NCBI RefSeq assembly: GCF_020382885.2
Contig: NC_058496.1
Location: 11,265,501-11,329,500, forward strand
Length of the DNA: 64,000 bases
Direction: 5' to 3'
From: Scatophagus argus
Lineage: Eukaryota; Chordata; Actinopteri; Scatophagidae
Position numbers and translations under genes: made by a program. Below are positions 1 through 14,040 of the stretch, piece after piece (the stretch's first letter is position 1; every line of letters begins with the position of its first letter). The notes under the pieces were generated by a model. The model was given only the letters and a program-made list of their open reading frames with translations. It had not been told where the DNA came from and made no database searches.

Positions 1-4403
<4,403 letters not shown>

Positions 4404-4623
4404 GGGTGAGGCCGGGGGTTGCCAAAAGCTCCCCTCCCACGCTAGTACTTTTCTATTAACTTGAGTCTGCCTTTTGAACTTCTTTTGGACTTAAAAAATA
4501 GACAAGTAAAAAAGAGGGATGTGACTTGTAGAATGAAGCAAAAAGAGAAAGGAAAAGATGACAAAAAAATCAACAGAGCCACATGCGGTATTATTGTTCT
4601 TGCTGTTGTTATTGTTATAAACA

Positions 4624-4667
4624 TTATTACTATTATTATTATTATTATTATTATTAATAATATTATT
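4624..4667 (+). repeat. (TTA)n microsatellite
   Basis: About ten near-perfect ATT/TTA units in the presumed zswim6 3' UTR, degenerating into AATAATATT at the right end. In RNA this would be an unstructured AU-rich stretch. Confidence 0.9.
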
Positions 4668-5649
4668 ACTACTATGTGTACAGAAGTGTTTTTATTTTTC
4701 AGAGGAGAGGAAATTTGTCATGTTTTGAATGTTTGTGTGTATTTCTCTACATGTGTGAGAGAGGAAAATGAAAAGTGAAATGGCTTTTTTTATTTTATAA
4801 CTTTAGTTCCTTTATTTTTATGATTTAAATCATCTTGGGTTTTTTTTTTTCCCTTTTTCAGTGTATAATGAGTTATATGTTGTCAAGTGGCTGAAGCCCT
4901 TCTACAATAGCACTCATGTAAAAACGAAAAACAAGAGGAAGAAGAAGAAAAAACCAACGTCTCGGCATCCTCAAAGAGAAACTAAGGCTTTAAACCACAC
5001 AGAGCACCTCCCTCTGTCCAGGCCCTCACCGGTGGGCGCTGGGCAGCACTGCACAGCTTAGCTCGGCTCGGCACAGCTTGGGTTAGCACTGACAGGAAAG
5101 CCTCCATCAGCATTTCTTTACACTCAGCAGTAGCAGCAGCAGCAGCACTTGAGCAACCATTAGTTTTCTCTGGGTCCCAGGCATTAGCTCCACTGCACAC
5201 AACAATGCTCTTAGCTAACTCGTGTTGTTGTTGTTATTGTTGTAATCTTCCCCACCTCCATAATGATTACCTGTTCATAGACAGAGGACAGTATGTAGGC
5301 GCAACAGCGATTAGACAAAGATAATAATTATTCTTGTAACATTATTGTAATGTTGTACAGCTGTGATTTTTAACAGCCCAAGTTTTACTAAATAACCGTT
5401 ACAGTTGAGTTTTATAGTTGAAGTAGATACAGAGAGGGAGACGACTACCTCATGATAAGGTATTGAACCTGCTCCCTTTTTTTTTTTTTTTTTTTTTCCC
5501 TGCTATCATGGTATTTATAATCTCTGATAGCTGACAGTGTTAATTAAACAGTGAGACCAAGGTTATGAGGAGATGTGGAGTCAGATTCCTGCTGTGGTGT
5601 TTCTGTGCTCGGCTCTGCTGTACGTCACTGCCCTGGCATCGGTACTTAA

Positions 5650-5698
5650 CCCCCCCACCCCCACCCCCATCCCCACCCAAAAAAAAAAAAAAAAAAAA
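5650..5698 (+). repeat. C-rich tract followed by a 20-base A run
   Basis: Five C runs of 3-7 bases separated by single A or AT (5650-5678) run straight into A20 (5679-5698). The complementary strand satisfies the simple four-G-run quadruplex pattern. It lies in the presumed zswim6 3' UTR. Confidence 0.9.
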
Positions 5699-5977
5699 TT
5701 GGCTCCAACACACTTAGAAGATGTGTCAGTATGTCAGTCCCCTCTCATCTCTGCAGTCACCATTGTAGACTAGGCCAGTGTCATTTCCCTCTGTGCATGT
5801 GAATCATAGAAATTAGACTTTCTACTGTTATAGTTCATTGTGTGGAACCTTCAGTAATTGTCAACCAGAACGTTCTCAGGGATTTCACTACACAGGAAAA
5901 AGGCAGAACAAATGAACGACTGACTACAGGAAAAAGACAAAAACACGACACAACATGAGCGAGCATTTATTGTACTC

Positions 5978-5985
5978 TGTATATA
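5978..5985 (+). promoter_or_regulatory. Pumilio-type element TGTATATA in presumed 3' UTR
   Basis: A perfect match to TGTANATA on the transcript strand of zswim6. The motif is short and expected by chance about once in several kilobases of AT-rich DNA, so function is only possible. Confidence 0.3.
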
Positions 5986-7344
5986 TGCCATAGTATATGT
6001 CTGAATATGGAGGATCTGAAAGTATATGTTAACTAATTTATACAGAGTATTCTATGTAATGTGAAATACTTGAAGCCGCTGTAGTTTGCTCTCTGTCTCT
6101 TTCTCTCTCTCTCTCTCCTTCTCTTTTTTGTCTCCTCTTTTTTTTTCTCTTTTGTTGCAAACAGAACATATCAGAAGGGTTAGTCTGACCTCGTTGACGG
6201 CTCGTTGGACTCACAAGGCCTGTTCATATTTGAGACGCTGGATCCGGTCAGAAATGCAGGTTGAGTCAAATTGTGATGGTGGAAGAGAGATTTTTTTTTT
6301 TCTTTTTCTTTTTAAGTTCATTCCTGCTGACTAAAGCATAGACGGGGGATGGAGGTATACTTCAGGCCATTGGTCGATAAATGGTTGAAAACACAATGCT
6401 TTCGTAACGTACTTAATTATGCATGTAAGCTGTTGCACTAGCCTAGTTTTCCGTATGATCCTTTGGGAAAAAAATAACAATAATGTGCTTTACACGTGAG
6501 CTAATTGGAGACGAATCTGGTTAAAAATCGTGTATTATGTGTCCAGCCTTACATGCATTTGAGGTCACCTCTCGGCTGAAGTCTCCCTCGTGTTGCAGTA
6601 ATTTAACCCTTGTCAGAGTAACTTCATAGCTGTGCAACTCAACAAGACTCACACTGATAATAATTATGCACAGGTTCAGTCTAGCTAAGATTTAAAAACA
6701 AAACAAAACAAAAAAAACACAAAACACATCTCCTCAGTTGTCCCTTTCATTCACCGCAGAATTTTTCAGTGTCTCCTCTGCAATGTTCAGCTGTCCTATC
6801 ATTACTTGCCTTTTTATCTTCTTTACACGTTTGAGTTTTCTTTCTCTGTGCATCTTTTTCTATCTTGTGTTCATTGAAGATAAAAGCAGCCTTTTCTCTT
6901 GCCTTGTCTTAACGCTTTAAAGTAACCAAACAGGAGATCTGTCTAACAACCAAACGCGTTCTAAGAGGTGAGAGACAACCCACCTTGGTCCCAGCTTTAG
7001 TGTCCTTAATTAGTAAGTGAATGGCTGTGTAACTCATGCTTTAACAAAGCAATTCCTCACGTGTGTTTGGTGGAAAAAATACGTTGTCCAGTGTCTCTAG
7101 TTCTCTTCAGAAACAATTTCCTCTGAGTCTTTCTAGCTGTTTTTTTTTCCAGTTTTGTTTTGTTTGTGTAGGAATCTTCTGCTCTCCCATTTTATTTATT
7201 ACAGTGACCCATGTATACATGCTTATGAAATTAAGATTTGATACACCGATATCAATTTATTTATGTAACTAAATCACTGTTTTATAATCTTGTTAATGAG
7301 TCAATAATTGATTTTTTTTTTTTGTTTTGTTTTTTTTTTGTTTT

Positions 7345-7350
7345 AATAAA
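7345..7350 (+). terminator. zswim6: Polyadenylation signal AATAAA, probable zswim6 3' end
   Basis: First perfect AATAAA downstream of the zswim6 stop. It follows a long T/GT-rich stretch (7311-7344) and is followed by T-rich sequence at 7357-7363, the usual context of a cleavage site. Confidence 0.6.
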
Positions 7351-7423
7351 AGTTAGTTTTTTTGAAATGTACATCCACGTCCTCTGCTTTCTTTCTTGCG
7401 CCCTGACATAGGAAAACATATTT

Positions 7424-7640
7424 TTGTTCGGCTGCACTTTTGTCTGTCATGCATCGTTACGGGACGCGGCCTGTGAGCTTGAAGGGGCGCGTCCTCGGTC
7501 GGCATATCAGCGAGCGCTGATCAGTCAGGACTGTTCAGATCTCCATCGAATAGCGGTGTCAGAAAAAGGCGGAGAGGGATCACTCTCCCTGGCAGCAGCT
7601 TTCACGCTGTCATCTCAGGCGAGCTGACGAAGAATATGAA
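7424..7640. other. GC-richer complex block, candidate conserved noncoding element
   Basis: Compared with its AT-rich flanks this block is GC- and CpG-rich and free of simple repeats. It includes a perfect 14-base palindrome TCAGCGAGCGCTGA (allowing the AG centre) at 7507-7520. It sits just beyond the inferred zswim6 3' end. One 67-codon open frame crosses it, but its composition does not suggest a protein. Status as a regulatory element is a guess from texture alone. Confidence 0.25.
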
Positions 7641-7858
7641 ATGTATCAATTGATATTCCCATGGTCTTTGTATCTTCTGTCAGGCAGCCAGGCTCAGCCA
7701 ACCACAGTAACCTGTTTACATGCGTCTAACACTGACAGTGGCATCACAGGATGACTAAATCAGTGTATGTAGTTTGTCAGGTTTGTGTGTGTGTTTGTAT
7801 AGACATGTTTTTGTGTGTGCTCCTTGTTTGCATGCCTCTGTGTCTGTCTTCCTGCAAG

Positions 7859-7884
7859 TGTGTGTGTGTGTGTGTGTATGTGTT
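7859..7884 (+). repeat. (TG)n microsatellite
   Basis: About 11 GT units with one TA interruption, in a TG-rich neighbourhood (7780-7884). Confidence 0.9.
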
Positions 7885-8268
7885 AAAGCCTTTAGAGAGC
7901 GAATGGGAACAGGTGGTAGCTCCAGACTACAGGAGCTCCTGACAGCAGTAAGGTCCCCAGACTCCCAGCCCCTCATTAAACATTGACACAAAAACACTGC
8001 AACTGTCTGTGTGTGAACAGTAATGAAGCGCAGACGGCTACACCGGTATACACACTGCAACTTAGCGCAGCACGAGCTCTCGGTCCGTGTGTGTGTTTGT
8101 GCGTTGTCCATCTGTGTGTGCTCATTAATGAGGCACATTTGTTCATAGAGGTGTCCACTTAGATATTGAGGAATTCGTCAGGTTTTGCAACAAAAGCACC
8201 CGTCTGCTGTCACAGGCCAGAGAGAACTGTCCATTTGTTATGTGATGGATGCATGCCTGTGAGAGACA

Positions 8269-8299
8269 GTGTGTGTGTGTGTGTGTATGTGTGTGTGTC
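8269..8299 (+). repeat. (GT)n microsatellite
   Basis: Interrupted GT repeat; further scattered TGTG continues to about 8370. Confidence 0.9.
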
Positions 8300-8591
8300 A
8301 GCATGAAAACACACATGTATGTGTGAATCCATGCAAGTAAGTGTACACATGTTCGTGTGTGTGCAGGACCACTTCCTGTGTGTCTGACCTGTGCTCAGGT
8401 CCCTGCTCAGTTCCAGTTGGTAATGACGTCCCTTGGGTGTAGCGCAGTACAGCAGCCTCCTCCGGTCTGTCTCACTGTATACTCCTAATGACACCATGAT
8501 CACACACTGGCCCCTTTCATGCCAAAAGCCCTCTTCCTCACCGTCACCATCAAAAATCCTATATGAAGCGTTCACTCCTTTGCTTTCACCA

Positions 8592-8620
<29 letters not shown>
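8592..8620 (+). repeat. (TC)n microsatellite
   Basis: About 13 TC units followed by TTTCTC and a short (CA)n. Confidence 0.9.
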
Positions 8621-8623
<3 letters not shown>

Positions 8624-10129
8624 AGGCACACACACACTTTCACTGCACCATGGCCGTATAACACATCAAGTCCTTGACGTTTTCTTGTAGATCCATTATT
8701 CTTTATAGTTTCACATATGGAGAGCGTATTTTTAAGTCAAACCAAAAGTGAAGAGGTTCAGACATGCTACGGAAGCAAAATGTAGCATGTACCTTTAGGT
8801 TTATTTTTGTGCTAAAAGACAAATGCAGACAGGGGAGCTAAAGTTCCCTGCTAATGTCCCCTGCAGCTATTGGTCCTTACACAGTGTAATCTATAGAGTT
8901 GCCCTGGAGGTATTTAACCCCACTGTAAATTCCCCTTTCAAGGTTTTCCTTTGATGATATTTTCAATATCCCTAAATGTAAAACCACAGGAGTCTCCTGG
9001 ATTACCTGTCTCCTGGAGTCTTAATTTTTTAATTTTACTGTTTCTGAGGAATCATGTTTTTCTTAGCCTCCTTTCAGCACTCCAGATGTTACTCTGTGAT
9101 TCATTCACACAGCTTCCCCACATGAACGTGGCTGATAAAACTGGAAGCATTTTTTTTTTCACCTGTTATCCAGTGCTGTCAAATGTCTATACTTGTTACC
9201 TGGAATTTCCACAAAACTGCATTGCATTGTTATCCCCTTCTTCTTTGCTGGAACAATAGTTAAGTTTGCTACATAGGCTGCATCTGTGGCCAGCAGCTTG
9301 GGGTAGTAGTAGTTGCTGACAAATGTGCACCAAAACCCTGGGAAGGTTGGTATTCCAATGGCTCTAAATACTGCAAGACCCTGAGCCTGAGTCGCCACTG
9401 CATTGGAGAAGAGACCAATCAAACTGTAGCCACTTCAAAACAATTCATTTTTGCAATTGGGAACAAAACACGGCAATATACAATAGTTACAGGATTGACC
9501 CAAAATCTGAAAATGTTGTACTTATTGTCTTATTAAAAATCATAAGCGTTAGCTTCCACTCACCATTAGTATTTGCTCTCTATTAGTGCAGCAGAATTTT
9601 ATGTAAGTGATCGGATGCTTATTGCCGAGATAACTCTAATCGCACTCTCTTCTTCTCCAAAGATTTAATGGCACCAGAATGGGGATTTAGCGCAACCAGC
9701 TGTTTAGTGGGTTGAAACACAACAACATTAATAAGCATTTTTTGTGCCAATTTTTGTGCAAATTTTCTGCAGAAAATGACTTCCAAGACCCTGGATCCTC
9801 ATATTCATATTCAGCATATTCATATGCTGTGAACCGTGGAATATTTCAGAGTTTTATCTTCATTACCAAATCACTCCTCTCTGCAAATATAACCCTTTCA
9901 ATGAATGAGTTGAACTATCCAGGAAAAGCCCACAGCCTGAGCATTTACAGCATCTGAAAGTGCAATCTGTTCATCTAACACTACAGCTTTCTGCAAAAGG
10001 TCTAGGGCCTTTGTGGTGCATCTAGCTTGCTATCATTACAGGAGTACAAAAAAAGGATCATAGGCATGTGTTCTTCAACACAGCCTGCAGCATCAGCCCG
10101 GTTACCACAGGGACCGTCTTCCTTTCCTC

Positions 10130-10440
10130 CTCTTCTTACAGAAGACCGTTGGAGTTTGATCTCCCCTCTCCCCCTCCATCAGCCCCGAGGCGTCTGATTA
10201 AATGCTAATTAAAGCCGTTAGCGGTGCTATCACCGCTGCTAACTCCTCTCTCTCTGTCACAGAGATTAATGCCCCTCGTTCATCATCCCACCTCGCCCAG
10301 CCTGAGTACCTGCCCAGCTCGCAAAACCTGATCAAGTCATCAGGCCCCAAACCCCTATCCTGCGCTCCCTCCCACCGCATGAAGATGGACGAGGGGTTTA
10401 AATTTTAATTTGAAAATTGCCCTCAATTACTTCTGCGGCG
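10130..10440. other. Homeodomain-motif-rich block, candidate conserved noncoding element
   Basis: The block contains GATTAAATGCTAATTAAAG near 10195, GAGATTAATG near 10262, and TTTAAATTTTAATTTG and CCTCAATTAC near 10398-10430. An imperfect inverted repeat, GTTAGCGGTG / CACCGCTGCTAAC, lies around 10217-10242. The sequence is complex and not repeat-like. Clusters of TAAT cores in a gene-poor interval next to a developmental gene are typical of vertebrate noncoding elements, but conservation cannot be tested here. Confidence 0.3.
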
Positions 10441-11249
10441 ACCACTTGCCGGAGCTTCTCATGTGGTTGAGTGGAAAGGGGTTACAGCAGCGGGTCAGTG
10501 GCCGTGATGAGCGATAAGGGGACATTAATAAGAAAGGCAGAGGTTCATTTAAAAGCAGAAAGGACAGTGGGAGCAGCTTTCTCATTATTTAACTCCCCCA
10601 GCTTTATTTAAAGGACTTTATTTAAGGATACCAAGTTAATGTGTCCTCCAGGACAGACGGTTAAAGCGCCTGACAGAGTGAGAAAGTTACGGCCATAACT
10701 TACACCCTGAGCACACACTGTGGTGCCATCTTTTTTACCTCTTTTGACATTCTCGCCATTCTCAGGCAGAGCGGAACGAGCCTTGGAGGGACATAAAATG
10801 TTAGAACAAAGTTACACACATCATTTAATTTTATTCTTTCACAATTTCTGGCCCACAAATGTTTTATTGGTTCCAATATCGGTAATCATTATAAGCTATT
10901 GGAAGATATTGAGCTATGTATAACAAGTCAGCCAAATGTCATTTGAACCACCACCAGATCGGCGGAGCTCTGCCCTGAAATGCGGCTACTCTGTAGTGCC
11001 TCATCTGGTATTTGTTTTATGCATATAATTTTCACTGAATTGCACTCATGCCACTTGCACAATGAGGTTTTTTCTCTTTTTCAAATACCTTACAGCAAAT
11101 AGGATGCGGGATGTTAGCGCTCAGTACCACTAGTATGTGTGTCGCTTTAACTCGCTTTCTCAAATTTTATCCCCACATTGTGTCTACTGCTCAGCCAAAG
11201 CGACAAAACTGAACCAACAGTCTTGTTATACAGTGGTTTAAAAAGACAA

Positions 11250-11568
11250 TTAAAGGTTGAGCATGTAGGATATAGTGGCATCTAGCAGTGCAGGTACACA
11301 CTGCAATCAACCGAACACCCCTCATCACCTCTCTAGAGTCAGTGTTTGCTTTGTGCTTTCTGTGTTACTGTAGAAACATGGTTGTGCAACACAGGGGACT
11401 ATGTAGAAGAGGACCTAAAAGGTTCATTCTTTGGTGATGAAAACAACTAACAACAACAATTTTTGCTTTCAGGTGATCATACACTACTGAAAACATTGTT
11501 ATTTTTGCCAATATTGTATTCAGTTTGTGCTCCTAAATCCCCAGAAATCTAACACACTGGACCTTTAA
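11250..11568. mobile_element. Short inverted-repeat element (MITE-like), fish dispersed family
   Basis: The left end TTAAAGGTTGAGCATGTAGG and the right end AACACACTGGACCTTTAA are diverged inverted copies of a consensus that I recognise from fish genomes (TTAAAGGTCCAGTGTGTAGG). Internal landmarks also match that family: ATAGTGGCATCTAGCAGTG near the left end, TGTAGAAACATGG near 11370 and CAGGTGATCATACACTA near 11472. There is no coding capacity. The length of about 319 bp and the inverted ends indicate a non-autonomous DNA transposon. Confidence 0.7.
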
Positions 11569-12660
11569 CAAAATCCATTTCCTCATATAAACTTCAGAAA
11601 ACGGCCAGAATTGCCCTTTTCGCACAAACAGGAGATTGTCCGTGCTCCACTGAGATGTATGCTCACCTACTGGAAATACTCCGTCTGGTGAGGGGTGGTG
11701 CTTTGGTTGAGCGTGCAGAAGGAGGACACATCCATAATGATAACTGTTTTTGCAATGATATCAATACTGCATGTATTTGGATGTGTCCGCAATACGCAAT
11801 ATCACTGACAGAGAACAAAGCAATATACCGTACAGGCACGAAAAGATCATCATCCTCATCAACATGTCATGCTGAATTGCAGTGAATTCTATTAACTATA
11901 ACCTGCTCTATTCGCAATTGTGCTCAATCAGACATTGGGACACATGCACCTTGTACTAGGGAGCCAGCAGGGTAAAGTCTATTTGCGTTCACATATACGC
12001 AAGTAGATTTTGGGTGACGTTCAGAAAGGTCCAGGGTAGGCGTGCATGTACGGATGCGTGGAAATATACAGAGATTTACGCTGTTACGACCCTACTGCTC
12101 CCACCCAAAAAATCCTTCATTTCTCATTGTTATTGCCAACACTCTGCCGGTTGCCTGACGAAAGACTCTAAATCTGTCAGCCGGTGTTTATAGTGTCACA
12201 ATGAATGCTGAGAAATGGAGGAAAAACCCACTTGACTCCTCTTTCCTTCTTGTAATATGTTTCATAGACATAAACACACATGTAACAGAACACCGTGCCT
12301 ACATTACACGTGAATTTGATATTTTGTAGTATGGAAATGGCAAAAATATTCCAGTCCTGAAGACACCATAGAGATGAAATTTGAGCTTAAAAATGACTTC
12401 ATGCCAGCCTCCAAATTCTTTTATGCTTGCAGAAAAGCCCTCAGAACCCAACAGAGTTCCAGATTCCAGGTGACATGACATTTAATGGTGTGTGCAGCCT
12501 GCACAGGTTCAGGGGCTGCACTCCAGGAATAAACAACGCCATAGTCAAGGTTAGCAGGCTTCCCAGGAAGAGATAGCTTTAACATTCCATCGCTGGTTGA
12601 TTAAAAGCCTAAATGAGTAACAGCGTGATGTCCCCCACTCACTCCATCATCCAGTCTGCG

Positions 12661-12681
12661 TTTTTTTTTTTTTTTTTTTTT
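12661..12681 (+). repeat. T21 homopolymer
   Basis: An uninterrupted T run followed by CTTTCC. No element body was recognised beside it. Confidence 0.9.
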
Positions 12682-13740
12682 CTTTCCGGCAGCAGCAGGC
12701 ACCGTGTGTCCGATGAACAGGAACAAAGAAGGGGGAAAAGAGACAGAAAGAAAGAAGGATGGAGCGACAGGAAGAGGAGAGAATGAGAGCATATATCAAG
12801 GCCATTTTCAGTGACATTTGTGCTCTCAGTGTGGAGAGCCACTATGAATATCAATATGAACCCATGGAGAGGAAACATAGTCCTTTTTTTCTTCTCACTG
12901 GGCTATTCATGCACACAAGAAATCTATTCAAGTCAATGTAATGGCCAATCTCTGAGCCTGTGCATGGCTGTGTGAACAGTGCAGCCTCGGCACTACATCT
13001 TCCCTCTCCCTCTCATGAGTGTGGCTGGGCTTGTATCAGTGAAAAACACTTTATGTCAAGTGCAACTGTGGCGAACACTACAGTATGTAAATCAGATTGG
13101 ATTAAATGCTTGCATGAGTAGAACTCGAAGGCACCAATCGGCAATAGCTACCAACCAACAGTTTTCCTCTGTATAATTTTTGTTGTTTTCACATAGCTTT
13201 TCCTCTTTTCTTCCTCATCCTCTTCCTCTGGTGCTTAGAGATATCGAGTCAAAGGGATGCAAATCTACCCACTTCCTTCCTCCCCTCCCCCATCTGCAAA
13301 CACAGATAGCCCCAGGCCAGTCCCAGGCCTTTCTATATGCAGAACCAGTGACAGGAGTTACGCATCATTCTCCCCCTGTTCCCTCCCTAACAAGCTTCGA
13401 GCCTCGCTCTCACTAGGCAGCATGTATGAAGCTGTGTGATTGGTTCGGTACGGTAATAACAATACGGGAATAGTGTGCTGTCTGCCTCCTCCCCTCTGCA
13501 TGTGGATCTTTACCGCCTCCTCGCTCCTTCCTTCCCTGCTCACCTTTTGTGAGGGTGTGTGTGTGTGTGTGTGTACGCAGTATCTGTGTATGTGTGATTG
13601 TGGACTGTTGGCTCCAGGCTTATTACTTTAAGTTGTCTCCAGCCCCGGCGCTAATCCCTGTCTTCTTCAGGGAGGGATAACAATAATACAACAAGATCCA
13701 GAGGTACTAATGAAATCCTATCAGGTTCCTAAGTCTGAAT

Positions 13741-14040
13741 GTCAGAGCGAGAGAGGAGAGAGAGGAGACTGGGAGTGTATGAGGTATTGACTGAATAGAG
13801 ACTGAAGTGAGAGAAGGGGAGGAGGGGGGGTTGAGGAGGAAGAATGAAAGGCAAGGAAGTGTAGTCATGAAGAGAGAAAGCAATTACTGAAAAGCGGGTG
13901 AATAAACAGTGAGAGCGAGGTTCGAAGTTCGAGGAACATAATCAGAGAGGGAGAGAGTGAAAGGAAGACAAGAACGGAGAGGACTTATGCCAAGAGAGGA
14001 GATTAAGAGTGGATGCGAAAGTTGGGTTTGAGTAGGGACA
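13741..14040 (+). repeat. Purine-rich (GA) tract
   Basis: About 300 bases strongly biased to A and G on the + strand, with GAGAGGAGAGAGAGGAGA near 13750, a G7 run near 13823 and many GAGA/GGA units. It is degenerate rather than a perfect microsatellite. Such tracts can form triplexes and are often hypervariable. Confidence 0.7.

Larger units (their letters stand above)
4404..7372 (+). other. zswim6: Presumed 3' UTR of zswim6
   Basis: AT-rich noncoding DNA directly after the zswim6 stop codon. The first perfect AATAAA downstream is at 7345-7350, preceded by T-rich DNA and followed by T/GT-rich sequence, so a UTR of about 2.97 kb is inferred. A weaker variant ATTAAA at 5543-5548 could give a shorter form. 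Contents include a TTA repeat (4624-4667), long T runs near 4840 and 5479-5498, a C-rich/A-run block (5650-5698) and one Pumilio-type site (5978-5985). No open reading frame of interest is visible. The extent is inferred and not shown by transcript evidence. Confidence 0.6.

Noticed and set aside
7755..8635. Overlapping open frames rich in Cys-Val, Thr-His and Arg-Glu
   Set aside because: They are translations of TG/CA and TC microsatellites.
9159..9422. 87-codon open frame on the - strand with protein-like composition
   Set aside because: It starts at a non-ATG codon, has no recognised family and no splice or polyadenylation context. Length is within chance for this much DNA.
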